Assembly (NCBI RefSeq): GCF_016920785.2
Contig: NW_024609884.1
Coordinates: forward strand, 34,268,080-34,332,079
Reading direction: 5' to 3'
DNA: 64,000 bases
Source: Ixodes scapularis
Taxonomy: Eukaryota; Arthropoda; Arachnida; Ixodida; Ixodidae
Made by a program: the position numbers and the translations under genes. How positions within the stretch are numbered: position 1 is the first letter of the stretch; every line of letters begins with the position of its first letter. Shown piece after piece: positions 32,771 through 43,899 of the stretch. The notes beneath the pieces are model-generated. The model saw only the letters and a list, made by a program, of their open reading frames with translations. It ran no database searches and was not told the DNA's origin.

Positions 32771-35096
32771 TTATCAGATACTCTGATGGTCTCTTTGGTC
32801 TCTTGCTAATTGTGGAGACACACAATGTTTTTAGTTCCACTGGACGATCTTATTCATCACTGCAATATAGCCAATCTATAACTTATCTATTTAATACTAG
32901 CATCAAGAATTTCAATTACAGTTTCTCACAAAAAAATTTCACGGGATTTATTATTGAACACAACTTTGTCCTTCGAGTTTTATTAGATATCTTTGGACTT
33001 TTATATTTTAGGTTCCACATTTTAACAGGAGATGATGACCATGGAATTGCAGTTGATAGAAGGCTGTGGCTGTTGAGTGCTCCAAGGTTGTGCCAAGTGT
33101 GGAACTTCTGTTTAACAAACATATGAAACGTCTCGGGCAAGGAGGGTATTTATCACTGGAAAGACCACTACCGAAATTATTGATAAGTACCTGGCCCTCT
33201 GCAATCCGAAACTGGTAATTCCAACATGTTTTGCCTCTAAATTTTGAAAATCATATTTTCACTAATGCACAAAGTTAAAATCTAGCTCATTTTTTATAGT
33301 TTCAATTCCTCTCTGACTGGTCTCAGTGGACTTGCAACCCTACACTGCGCATAAGAAAAGGGGGGAGAGGGCTCACAGGTGATTCAATTTAATTGCATAT
33401 TACAAAACCCAGCGAGGGAGCCAATGGGACTAATAATACTGCCTAAATTCAGCTAACACGGAGGATAGCTGTGTTTGGAACTGTTTACTTGCCACACATT
33501 TTTGCCCTTTCCCTGGGTTTGAGATCTTTTTATGCCAGGAACATATGCAGACGAGGTTGGAGAATGCGTCGTAAGGAGCGGGAAGGGGGAGACAGGCAGA
33601 GAGTACTCTGTTTTGCTGGCCTCCGTATTCTTTTGCTTCCACACCTGGGTATTTGTCTTCCCCCACCCCACTCCCAAGTTCAAATCGTGGAGTATGAAGC
33701 ATACGTCAACAAGAAAGCAATCAGAAGCTTTTCAGTTAGCTTTTTGTATTCTTCTGTGAAGTCTAGTTGAAGGGTGGTCACAAATAATAATAATAATAAT
33801 ATTGATACCTTTATTTTTTTCCAACAAAAACAATGTTGAAAAGGTGACAAGAGAAAAAAGAATTGTGAAAAACAGCTTGACGAGCCCCGATCCACATAAA
33901 CCAACAGTCGAGATGCAGGTACCAAAATATATTATACAAATCTAAAAGATGACATGTACAATGCAGAAATGAAAAACAAATTACCAAAGATAATAACTAC
34001 TGCTATACAAGAGAAGTAGACATCGATGCAATTTAGACAATAGTGAAAGCAGATACGGAAAGTTAAAACCTCAGTGAAATAAAGCGAAAGAAAAAATTAA
34101 CCCTACAAAATTTAGCGCTAATCGTAGACAATTTGGTTTGAAACAAACATTTGAAGAAAAAAAAACATTTCTCGCGAGAGATTCACCAATATATTGCTAA
34201 GTTCAATAACCTGCCTACCAATCTGGTTAGGAGTAATCAACAAAGCATATTCCGCACTATGGTGGCCGTAATTTGTTCTAAAAAAAGGTACTTCCCAAGG
34301 CTCTTTAATTTGTGTTGGATATCTATAGTATATTTTATGCGTTAACTGCGCTGAGCTTTTAAGGTGATGTTGGGGTGTATTTGTTTATACTTGATATCTT
34401 GCACAAAACAAAACCATGCTTGGTAATGCGCCACATTTCAAATTAAACGCAAAAAATGTGAGCGCTACGGTATTTTCTTGAAGCCAAAATTGCCAATACT
34501 TCAAAGCGTCTCATAATACTCCTGTAAGGGGTTTATAACCAGTTTTATATCCCAAGGTCATGGAAGCTAGAACTTAATGACATTTTCAGCAGTAAAGTGC
34601 TTAGTTTGTTTACAGTATAGTATAATTTCATTACGGGTCAGTCTAAATGAAATAATAATGCATGGTTGTGACCAGGAATAATTTACCTTCCAGCTGCAGC
34701 AAGTGCTCAATCTCATAAGAGTGAGGGGACCAGTTGCATTTTTATTTTAGAAAGAAAGAGAACGGGTGACCTGCTTGAACCAATAGCGAATTATCACCCT
34801 TTGTCTTTGTGCACTTAACTACTGAATGGATTCTAAGAAACTTGCGCAATGTGACAAGCTGCTAGGCTCAAATTTTTTTCTTGCACTTAAAACATGCCAA
34901 CTGCACAAATGCCTGTTTAGCATTTTTGTACTGTATATAATACTTCAGGAGGTCATAGTCAGTTGTCCAGATTTAACCAAGTCAATGTTAATTCACAACA
35001 TTATATTGTTTTGCAGTCGCATAAATACATTTGAAAGAGGGAGGTAGGAGCTTTATTTTGTGCACGACCATTTAAAAGGCGGAGCACAAGTTCCTC
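32763..35096. other. Unassigned AT-rich stretch
   Basis: No gene recognised. A TAA repeat lies at 33784-33801. Overlapping ORFs on both strands at 33430-33770 are not family members I know; a degenerate B-box-like GTTCAAATC on the plus strand near 33679 suggests SINE-derived sequence. Confidence 0.3.
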
Positions 35097-35263
35097 TGCT
35101 TTCTTTTGCAGGGGTTGTTTTACGTCAGAACGCGCAGCTCTGATTGGTTCTGACTGAAGGATAGTGGGTAGACCTCAAAGCAAGCTGCCTTGAGGTCTAC
35201 CCCACTATCTTTTAATCAGGGCTCCATGTTCTGACGTCACTACAACCCCTGCAAAAGATGCAG
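35097..35263. mobile_element. Foldback MITE, 167 bp
   Basis: Near-perfect inverted arms. CTGC-TTCTTTTGCAGGGGTTGT faces ACAACCCCTGCAAAAGATGCAG, and further in GATAGTGGGTAGACCTCAA faces TTGAGGTCTACCCCACTATC around a loop of about 11 bases. No coding capacity. Confidence 0.85.
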
Positions 35264-36005
35264 CTCCGTATTTCATCAAGAACTTTGATGACTTAGAATA
35301 ACTTAACAAGAAAGGGTTGCAAAACATAGACCTGCCATTTGTACTCCTTGAAGAAGTTCTCTGTAAGCATCGGAATATCAGCCCATGCTTTGCTAAACTT
35401 TTGTCTCTTTAGGGCCTGTGAAAAGGCCTTGAAAAAGCGAAGCCAACTCAAGTCAACATGTACTTTGGCTTGGGTGAGCACTGAATCGACAGCACATAGG
35501 TGTTATGTTAGAGCAATTGTATGTTGTGTGTTTCCCCCGGTATTGTGCATATTACATTCCTAATTCACGAGGGTTGTAGAGCGGCATTTACAACAACTTC
35601 TTTAACCTGCTTGAAGCATTTTACTTCTTAGTTCGTTTTGTTCCCGTTCACATTGAGCCACAATGTATGCGATTTTGGAATTAAGAATAGCAAGTGAAGT
35701 TGTGATTCTTTTATTATTTTGCTTTCCTTTCAGAGGTTAAGACAGCATGTTCTTTTGTTTTACCTCTGCTTAGCAAGTAACAGTCAGCATTTTCTATTGT
35801 GGACACGGTAGGCCACAAATTTCGGGAATTTTTTTCTCATCAGCATGGCAGTTAGATTAGCAGTACTTAGACCTATGTCAGGCTCAGCCAACAACTTTAA
35901 GAACCAAACGAGAAAATTATATGGTTGTTTAGCAGAAATAATTTTGGTTATTAGATGAATAATCTGCAATAAAACTTTGGTTGGGGCTAGTTGGTTCATA
36001 TCGAT
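35264..36005. other. Unassigned DNA
   Basis: No gene recognised; short ORFs only. Near 35988 the CTAGTTGGTTCATATCGA motif marks the edge of the Penelope copy. Confidence 0.3.
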
Positions 36006-36868
36006 TAAAAGGTTAAAAGGCGCTAACAAACAGGACGTAAAAAGACACACGTACGACATGGACAGGCGCCAACTTCCAACTGAATTATTGAAACATGAAT
36101 CATCGTCAAACTCGATCGCAATCACCTAAACACATGCAACTTATACAAATTCTTATCGCTCATTACACACATCCTTCAAGAAACGCAATTTCTTTGGTTA
36201 ACAGATAAAGAGATGGCATACCTACGCGTCTGTCAGCCGCTTTGTGTATACAGAAAGCTTCCATTAGATCTCTTTCCATCTTTTCATTCCCTTTCTTGAT
36301 AAACCGTGTGCGCTCAAACAAAGGTTCGCACCCAGATCGTTTGCAGTGCTCCGCAAGATGCCCACCCGAATTATTGCGTACGGCAAGCTTGTGTTCGCGC
36401 GCTCTTTCATAAGAAGAACTAAAAGAAATTTCATAAACCACCTTAGTCATGCATTCGGTGAATCTTGTTACATGTTTTTTCTTTTTGAGCACACTACAAA
36501 CTCTCGTTTTGTCATCGCGGAGATATCTTTGAAAGTTTGCACGGGGCTGAGAAGACTACGTTAACACTGTGTCTAACAGCCATATTTTTTTTTAAATTGT
36601 GGGACACTTTGTGCAAATATGGTATCACCTGCACTGGCATCTTGTCTGTCTTTTCATGACTTTTGTCAACACCCTCTCGTTTAATTTTTTGTAGAAGCCT
36701 TTCACACACACTTGTCACTAAGCTTGTCGGGTAACCGGCCCTCCTCAAGCGTGCAACCGCTGATCAAAGCTGACCAGCAGTCTATGCTGGCAGCTTTTTG
36801 TAATGGCTGTGTGAAGGCAGGTGGATGTAATCCCCCGTTTTACGAGCTTTGAGTGGGCACTGCTTAAA
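36006..36868 (-). pseudogene. Inverted partial Penelope-like element (connector plus GIY-YIG)
   Basis: Minus-strand frames give RRAGYPTSLVTSVCERLL, VIPYLHKVSHNL and VNVVFSAPCKLSK (36748-36512), then HVTRFTECMTKVVYE, AREHKLAVRN, GHLAEHCK and GDLMEAFCIHK-like text (36492-36163). These are the linker and GIY-YIG endonuclease parts of a Penelope-like element. The GIY-YIG core (the segment with YIG and the following Arg) is deleted between VVYE and ERAREH, so the nuclease is dead. The copy starts abruptly near 36868, where it joins a second copy head to head, and ends in CCTTTTAA repeats near 36006. Confidence 0.85.
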
Positions 36869-36959
36869 GAAAGAAAAGACGGCTGCGCTGAGGTTGCTCA
36901 AAGACGTGAACCTTGAAGGAGTAAGAAAGGCGGTCAACAAGGCAGAAAATGTTTTTTGG

Positions 36960-38369
36960 AGGTCTTCTTTAGCGGCAAGACTCATAAGCCTAGCTGTCCC
37001 TTACAAGTCATTGTCTCGGAAAAGAGTGCCTGGCACGTCCAGGTCAGCAGGTACTTACAGCGTCACTTAAGTGCTTTAGTCATTGACAATCCCTTTCTGG
37101 TTCGAAGCTCCGGGAACTACTTCAAGATTTGAAAACAGAGTTGCAGAATGCGGCCACAGCCTTTTCTGTGGATGTAGAAGAGTTGTTTTACTCGGTTCCC
37201 CATGATGGACATCGCTGTTCGTGAGAGCATAACGCAGTCAAGTGAAATGGGGTTCCAGAATTCTACGGGTGTCAACTGCGACCATTTTATAGCGCTCTTA
37301 GAGTTTTACTTGAAGTCCATGGCCGTTGTTTTTAATGAACAGGTCTACGTACAAAAGAGTGGTATTTGTACTGGTTCTTCTGTGGTACCTGTTTTGCGTG
37401 ACATTTACCTCCCTGCCATGGACAAGCGCTTATCGGGAGCTCTTGATAGGATGAATGTGGTCAAGATCTTCCGCTATGCGGATGATTTTCCGGTTATTTA
37501 TTTATTTTATTTATTTATTCAAAGTACCTCAAAGGCCTGTCGGCATTACATGAGGGGGGGTTATATAATCTGGTTAACACAAAGAAGGAATGGCAGGGAG
37601 CACGCCGACTCTATACAAACATCAATACACATCTGCGCGCAAAAGAATAAACTAAATATTTGCACAGCTGGGTAACATAAAGCACATAATGAAATAAAAA
37701 ATAATAATAATACACACATCCGTTAACATCTCGAGTAAAATATAGATACAGTGACCAGTTTGCAAGAAAATAACATCGTTACACATTTTTAATTGGCTAA
37801 CATATATGTGGTTAATTCTGAACGAAAAAGTGCTGGGTCGGAAACTGAAACAACGGCCTCGGGAAGATCATTCCAGAGCTGGATGGCACGTGGGGGGAAT
37901 GTACAGCGAATTGTATGGAAAATGACGTGGCAGAAATTGTTAATCTGTTTAGGTCACTGTCGGCCGTCTGAACTTCACTTGGGAAATGCCTAATGATGGC
38001 AGTATTCAGTTTCTAGATTTACAGCAATTTTTTTACTAGGGATCATTTGTGCTGGAGTATAATCCACAAACTAAGAAAGGCCTCCTTTCTTTTAGCAGTG
38101 CCCACTCAAAGCTCGTAAAACTGGGGATTGCATCCACCTGCCTTCACGCAGCCATTACAAAAAGCTGCCAGCATAGACTGCCGGTCAGCTTTGATCAGCA
38201 GGTCTCACGCTTGACGAGGGCCGGTTACCCAAAGAGCTTAGTGACAAGTGTGTGTGAAAGGCACCTACAGAAAATTAAACGAGAGAGTGTTCACAGAAGT
38301 CGTGAAAAGACAGACAAGATGACAGTGCAGGTGATACCATATTTGCACAAAGTGTCCCACAATTTATAA
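36960..38369 (+). pseudogene. Penelope-like reverse transcriptase remnant
   Basis: Visible blocks in order are SGKTHKPSCPLQVIVSEK (about 36970-37025), YLQRHLSALVIDNPFLVRS, then RT motif A FSVDVEELFYSVPH (37160-37203), the QKSGICTGSSVVPVLRDIYL motif B region and motif C RYADDF (37471-37488). Several frameshifts and stops separate them. Just after YADDFPV the frame runs into inserted LINE sequence. The element resumes with LNFTWEMPND and FLDLQ near 37973, then KKGLLSFSSAHSKLVKLG and LTRAGYPKSLVTSVCERHL (38049-38369). Not functional, although motifs A and C are recognisable. Confidence 0.85.
37496..37930 (-). mobile_element. 3' end of a CR1/L2-like LINE inside the Penelope RT
   Basis: Read on the minus strand, one frame gives FPPRAIQLWNDLPEAVVSV, then SDPALFRSELTTYMLAN and a stop, a C-terminal segment seen in CR1/L2-type RT proteins. 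It is followed by a 3' UTR that ends GGTACTTTGAATAAATAAAT with short-unit tail repeats at 37496-37520. Strongly 5'-truncated. The tail abuts the Penelope YADDFPV codons. The 5' boundary lies between about 37915 and 37970, and I could not identify a target duplication. Confidence 0.75.
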
Positions 38370-38372
38370 AAG

Positions 38373-38822
38373 ATGGTTGTTAGACACAGGGTTAACGTAG
38401 TCTTCTCAGCTCCGTGCAAACTTTCAAAGATATGCTCCACGATGACAAAACGAAAGTTTGTAGTGTGCTCAAAAAAACATGTAACAAGATACACCGAATG
38501 CGTGACTGAGGTGGTTTATGAGTTTCCTTTTCGTTGCGGCCAAGTTTGCATCGGTCAGACCGTCCGATGCTTTAATGAAAGAGCGCGCGAACACAAGCTT
38601 GCCTTACGCAATAATTCGGGTGGGTACCTTGAGGAGCACTGCAAACGATGTGGGTGCGAACCCTTGTTTGAGCGCACAAGGTTTATCAAGAAAGGGAATG
38701 AAAAAATGGAAGGAGATCTTATGGAAGCTTTCTGTATACACAAAGCGGCTGACAGATGCGTAAGCATGCCATCTCTTTATCTGTTAACCAAAGACATTGT
38801 GTTTCTTGACGGATGCCTGTAG
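38373..38822 (+). CDS. Penelope-like GIY-YIG endonuclease segment
   Basis: An open frame of 149 codons for the C-terminal endonuclease part. VNVVFSAPCKLSK at 8-20 belongs to the linker. The GIY-YIG domain runs from about residue 47: VVYEFPFRCGQV, then CIGQTVRCFNERAREH, with R65 at the usual catalytic Arg position, and GDLMEAF with E118 at the expected metal-binding Glu. The YIG tyrosine is replaced by Cys (C59-I60-G61), so activity is doubtful. A Cys-rich HCKRCGCEP finger lies at 89-96. The preceding frame stops 3 bp upstream, so this ATG is an artefact of a stop in an originally continuous ORF. Confidence 0.8.
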   Translation: MVVRHRVNVVFSAPCKLSKICSTMTKRKFVVCSKKHVTRYTECVTEVVYEFPFRCGQVCIGQTVRCFNERAREHKLALRNNSGGYLEEHCKRCGCEPLFERTRFIKKGNEKMEGDLMEAFCIHKAADRCVSMPSLYLLTKDIVFLDGCL

Positions 38823-38985
38823 TGGGCGATAAGACTTTTTATCAGTTACATATGTTTAGGCGATTGGGATCGATTTTGACGATGATTCATGTTTCGATAA
38901 ATCAGTTGAAAGTTGGCGCCTGTCCGTGTCGTACGTGTGTCTTTTTCGTCCTGTTTTTTCGCGCCTTTTACCTTTTAACCTTTTA

Positions 38986-40700
38986 AATTAATAATCTATT
39001 TGCTATTATAAAATATTTCCTGCTGTAAGCAAGATAGTAAACCATGAGTTTAGTCCCAACTGCAAACCTCTCGAATAATGGCTCTTACGTCTTACGAACC
39101 GCGGCAGGACGAACCATTTTCTGCCTTCCTTTATTCGAAATTCTTTTGGGCGGATTAGTGCTGGCGACAGGTATTTGCCACATCACAGCTGCTGCTGCCT
39201 GTCTTTTGTACGGCTACTATGTGATGGACATGGCATTCTGCCAAGGTGAAGAGAAGACATCGCTTTTCATGGATACAAAGTATTTTAAAGTATATTGAGC
39301 TGCCCCTGAAGGTGCTTTACATGCTTAACGTTTAGGTCAGCTCTTTTGTGCCTTTGCAGGTGTCTCACGGTGGTCATCTTGAAAGTCCGGGTTTTTATCT
39401 TTATTTTTGAAAATATAAGACTACTGACAAGTGGCTATTTGCTAACAACTTTTCGTTACTGTGAGCACTCTGCAAAAAATGTTGCATTTTAGCTATGTTG
39501 TTTCAGTAAACAATTAAATATTTAATTTTTGCCACGCAGTGACGTCAAAGAAGGGTATGCAATTGCACCGCATCCATCCAGGCATTTCAGACGTTCCTAG
39601 CAAACGATCTGGGGGAATTGGAGGGAAATTCCCCTCCTGCCCCAATACTTTAGATGCTTCTGTTGAAGATGTGTGACAATTTTTACTTTAAACAGCCTTT
39701 AAGTTCCCTCGAAACTAGCATGTGATGTGTTAAGACTATTGTATTTTGACTGGAATACTAACAGATGAAAATATTATCTTAATAAAGCCACGTATACGCA
39801 TTTGTTTTTTAACCTCTTGCAAAAATTAAATGTCAAGCTTCAGCCTTGCAAGGTGGCCTTGAATTTTTAAAAATGTTCCAACGTCAGTGCACACGGGTTG
39901 TTTTTTATCGTCATTAATATTTTTGTTGACGTTACATGTTTAGGAACACTACACATTTGTTGCAGACTTTGAAAGCCCTTGGTGTTGCATGGAAGTAGGT
40001 CAAAGTTGGATGGACAAATCTTAACGCTTATGAGTCTTTAAGATGTGTAATTTCAGAAAACCAAAATTTTTATATTTCAGGCAGATAAAACGTTTAGCTG
40101 TATTGCCCCAGTTTTATTCTAATAATAACCAATAAACGTAACTATACTTCTCAGCAATTGTATCTTTTCTGTTGATTTCACCTATAGCCAATGACAAGTA
40201 AAAGATTCTAGCACAACTTTAGTTTTCCTTACAGATATTGCCCGATACCTCTATACTTAATCTTAACATAAGCAGCAATTATAAACGCACTCCTGAAGCA
40301 CCATTGAAGTCAGACATTTCTTAATAGAGGCAGAGCACCAGAAGAGAAGTCATATTGTTCCAAACGTCTATTTGGCCGTATTTGAGATTCTAAAAATGCT
40401 GTTTTTATGGGCTTTAAGCATCAAATCATAAAGAAAAGTCTTTGTAAAGAGTACTTTCTAAAAAAAATATTTTAAGCTTTTTTTTAATAAGCACATTTTC
40501 GTGAGCCACCTTTGCAGAGATTTAAAACGCGAGACAACAGATAAAAATGGTAACCCACAACACACCAAATTGAAACGTGTTGTGTATTGCCCCCTTTTTT
40601 ATCTGTCTTCTCCTGGTTCAAATATATCTTCAAATGTGCCTCACGAAGAACTGATTTGTTGCAAAAAGACATTAATAGATATCTTGAAAGGTTCATTATG
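38986..40700. other. Unassigned AT-rich stretch
   Basis: No gene recognised. An 84-codon ORF at 39044-39298 has a hydrophobic Ala/Cys/Leu stretch that could span a membrane but no known family. Confidence 0.3.
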
Positions 40701-41268
40701 AATAACAGTTTTTCCTGGAGAGATCTTAGAATAACTCAATAAAGGTTCTTTATGGTGAACTGATTCATCGAAAAACGAGCTGATAAGAACTTCTCAAAAA
40801 TTATTGATGAAGAACCGTTTCCTAAAAAAGTGCTTAAAAGAACTCTTGAATGGTTGTCCATAAAGAAGTGTTTTGTCAAAAAGAGCTCAAAATAAATTTT
40901 AAAGGTTTCTTACGAAGAACTTTCGCATTAAAATGGAGCTAAAAACACTTATGCGTTCTTCACGAAAATCCCTTCAAAGGGTGTGCTTAGAAGTACTTCT
41001 AGGGTGCAAAATATGGACAAGCCGAAGAACCCTAACCGCCCATTCACACTGGAAGCGGATTCGCGTTCGCAAAGCGGTTGCGAACGCGGTTGTATAAATA
41101 ATAATATATAATAATTTCACGCGCACTCGATGACATCAAGTGCGCGTGCAATTGTACTGGATCTTTATACAACCGCGTTCGCAACCGCTTTGCGAACGTA
41201 GATCCGCTTCCAGTGTGAATGAGCGGTAAGAGTTCTTTTCCGACCAGTCTTTTTCTTAAAGTGTACTT
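40701..41268 (-). mobile_element. TA-type MITE family M-1, long copy interrupted
   Basis: GTGCAAAATATGGACAAGCCGAA and, after an insertion, GAGTTCTTTTCCGACCAG correspond to the complement of 53394-53675, and the right end AAAGTGTA matches its GTGTA terminus. The left half is rich in GTTCTT/AAGAAC words. The host site GCCGAA...GAGTTCTTTTCC is split by the MITE at 41035-41226. The left end is not defined. Confidence 0.6.
41032..41229. mobile_element. Nested palindromic MITE (41035-41226), TAA target
   Basis: 192 bp with long arms: CCGCCCATTCACACTGGAAG faces CTTCCAGTGTGAATGAGCGG, and GCAAAGCGGTTGCGAACG faces CGTTCGCAACCGCTTTGC. Flanked by TAA on both sides (41032-41034, 41227-41229). A 3-bp TAA/TTA duplication suits PIF/Harbinger; TA with an extra base (Tc1/mariner) is the alternative. 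It sits inside an older M-1 element. Confidence 0.88.
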
Positions 41269-42552
41269 CGTCTTTCGGCTAGGCCGTCAATGTACCCTCA
41301 GTCATCAAAGACATGCCCAGCATCTTTCTTCGACATAGCCTCACTAATTCCTAGGGCAGAAATATTTTTCCTCGCCAATTAATAAATTAAAGGACTCTTG
41401 CCTCCCTTTGCTTCAGCTGCGCTGGATTAAAAAAAAATACTCAGCGACGTCACGGTCAAGACTTACATGATGGCTTTTGACCGCTATCGTGGACTGGCTT
41501 ACGATCTTCGAAAAAATTGAGATTCACTTTCAGGAGAGGCTCATTGGTGACAGATAAAGCTTACATTTGTGTATTAATTGTAAAACCCGCGCCAAATTGA
41601 ACAGATTAGGGTATCTCGCCCTCTCAAGTTTGTATCTTGTATATCGTTATAAATCTTCGAAAAAGCAACATACTGTCATCAGTTAATAACGAGTCATATA
41701 TTCTGTTACTTTCGTCTTGCAACGTCCGTAATGCTGCGCGTTCTTAACTATATGTAATAGCAAGCAAAACTCCTAGCGTTCCTTCCTACTGTTCCAAGTT
41801 CAAGTTTTGACTAAACTAGATGTCTCCTCGTCCCAGAGAAGCGTCATTCGACCGAGACGTTTCTTTCCTCCTCCGAAATGCATTTCGCCTCAGTACGGTG
41901 AAACGTTGTGCCCTCTACAAAAGATCGAAGTCCGAATACTTACGCACTCCCAGAGAAGCGACTGACAATGTCGCAAAGCGTGGGGCGTATTCCCTCGCCG
42001 TCAAGGAAAGTAGCCAAGGAAATGAAAAGAAAAGTTCACCAAATGCTCTTTGAAAAGGCAGGTGTCGAAATGTGGGGAGCAACAAAAGAAGGAGAAAACA
42101 TTAATGAGAGGCCACAAGCAATCGCACCTGTTAAACCATCAGAATACAAGTCATTCCACGCGGATGAAATCATCTCCCATTATGCTTTGGGCGCGTAACG
42201 GGCGTGTTTATGAAAGGAAACCCAGTGAAGACTTCCTCTTTTCACTTTCTATATGTGGCGTCTGTTTGCTGCGCTGAGACCTCTTGAAGCTCGTAATGAC
42301 AACGGCCGTTTATATGCCACATCGAAGCCACTATTGAGGCCCAGGAAATCCCTTTATGTTTTCTTGCAGACATAAAAATCGTAAAAAAATACAGAGTTGC
42401 CGATTTCATTCGACGCCGAATGTGTCCTTCTGACCGTGGCTATTCTCGGGTCATCAGGAAATGTTGACCAAGAACAAATATTCATTCGCAAGTCTCCGAA
42501 TACGGAGGGAACACATCATAAGTGCATGCTGCGGTGCTTGTGCGTGTAAGAA

Positions 42553-42600
42553 TATATATAAGGGCTCATCATTGACTACTCGCAGTCTGCCCCGCTGCAT
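42553..42600 (+). promoter_or_regulatory. TATA-like element with CpG-rich downstream region
   Basis: TATATATAAGGGCTC followed about 25 bases on by a TTGACTACTCGCAG stretch. The spacing suits a Pol II core promoter, probably of an element. No coding region follows that I can recognise. Confidence 0.25.
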
Positions 42601-43149
42601 ATATGAAGTCCCCCCGGGGCCTCTTTTTCGTCTCAGTTTTGCTATCACCAGTCCTTGACAGCCCTAATTCACCAGTGAATAGCGCGAAGCAAGAAATAGT
42701 TTTGTGACACCTAACAAGTGCTGTGACCTATTGTGGACGCGGGAGCTTATACGAAAATGATAGCTTTGGCATTCCCAAGCTTCGACCCCTGAAGTCTGCT
42801 GCTGCCAATCATATTAGCCCGCGGAAATTATTTCTTCATTTTAATTGCTAATAATAAAAAAATATTAAGTTTAAATATGAAAACATTCTCATAGCCCTGG
42901 TGTCTGGTTTTAACTCGAACATATTTATTTATTCTATTTTTAAAGGAAGAAAGAGGTGAGAGTTGCACAGGTTCCGTCTACTTCAATATTTAACGCGAAA
43001 GAATTGGGTGTGTTAAGTCCCTGCTCCGGAGCGTGAGGGTTTCGTGCTCCGTTCACTAAACGCACAGGAGCGCCGCCTGAGACTGACATTCGAGCGCGCT
43101 CTTCGTGCACCGAGTATTTCCCGCCACCACGAGTGACTTCTTCGCGCTC

Positions 43150-43185
43150 CGTGACGTCACGTCCCCAAGCAAGATGGCTGCGCTG
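43150..43185 (+). promoter_or_regulatory. CRE plus YY1-like motif
   Basis: A TGACGTCAC site (43152-43160) lies 15 bases before AAGATGGCTGCG, which resembles a YY1/initiator motif. The combination is common at TATA-less promoters, but the ATG frame soon stops. Confidence 0.25.
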
Positions 43186-43255
43186 TTGTCTAAACTGTCG
43201 AGACGAAGGGCGCAGCCTGACCGCTGCCCCTCTTTAGTTGAATGGTACTCAATCC

Positions 43256-43625
43256 AGCAGTTAAAAACAATTTGATTTCAAAGCCAAGACAGCAATTAGC
43301 GATCCGGAAAAAATTTGTTCGTGCATCTTGCCTGAACACGAATTCATCTATCGAACAATAGCGTGCCGATAGCACAGCGACAGTACAGTTGTCGAGCTGA
43401 GAAGACATTTTGACCGCTTCCCTTTTTATAATGCTTAGCCCAGCGAATAAGAATACTTTAATGGGAAAGCCGAAACATCAGTTAGCGTTGCGGGAAAAGT
43501 TTGGTCATGCATCTCGCCTAAAAACGAATTGACGTGCTATCTATTAAACAGTGGTGTGCCGCTATAGGCGTAGCACATCAACGGGTTTCGTCTCGCCCTT
43601 CAAGACGGCATGGAACATCTGACAA
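43256..43625 (+). repeat. Diverged tandem duplication, unit about 186 bp
   Basis: Two adjacent units share AAAGCC-A-ACA-CA-TTAGCG (43280 and 43466), TTTG-TC-TGCATCT-GCCT and TAGC-CA-GTGCCG-TA blocks in order. Substitutions and small indels are numerous, so the duplication is old. Confidence 0.7.
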
Positions 43626-43899
43626 GTTTGACAGCTTCCTACGTCAACAGGTGGGTTTAAAAGTTTTGTCTTTGATTTAAATGTGAGCAGCGTGCAAGGT
43701 CAATAGAAACAGGTCACTCAAGGTAACTTTCCTAATTCGTGCTCAAAGAGAATCTTCAAACCTTTCAGGAATATTAAAACATTCGTAGAAACTTTCTAAC
43801 GTCAGCGTCTTTTTTTTTTTTTTTTTTTACTTTACACTCTGCCGCTCCGCAGATGCCTTAATTAATTTATCTTCAAAATAATTTCAGCTTCTGCGACCC

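Larger units (their letters stand above)
36869..38985 (+). mobile_element. Penelope-like element, longer copy, interrupted
   Basis: Plus-strand element beginning within the region upstream of the RT, head to head with the inverted copy. It includes RT, linker and GIY-YIG and ends near 38985 with GCGCCTTTTACCTTTTAACC. The 3' regions of the two copies match (GTTGG-GCCTGTCC, CGTACGTGTGTCTTTT). Penelope-like elements use RT plus GIY-YIG endonuclease and commonly occur as tandem or inverted partial copies. Interrupted by a LINE fragment at about 37496-37930. Confidence 0.85.
41269..43255. other. Unassigned stretch
   Basis: No gene recognised. Overlapping plus-strand ORFs at 41820-42277 (up to 96 codons) show no domain. 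Contains the TATA-like site at 42553 and a CpG-rich patch at 43020-43200. Confidence 0.3.

Noticed and set aside
39044..39298. 84-codon ORF with a possible membrane segment
   Set aside because: AT-rich context, no family, no supporting neighbours; hydrophobicity alone is not enough.
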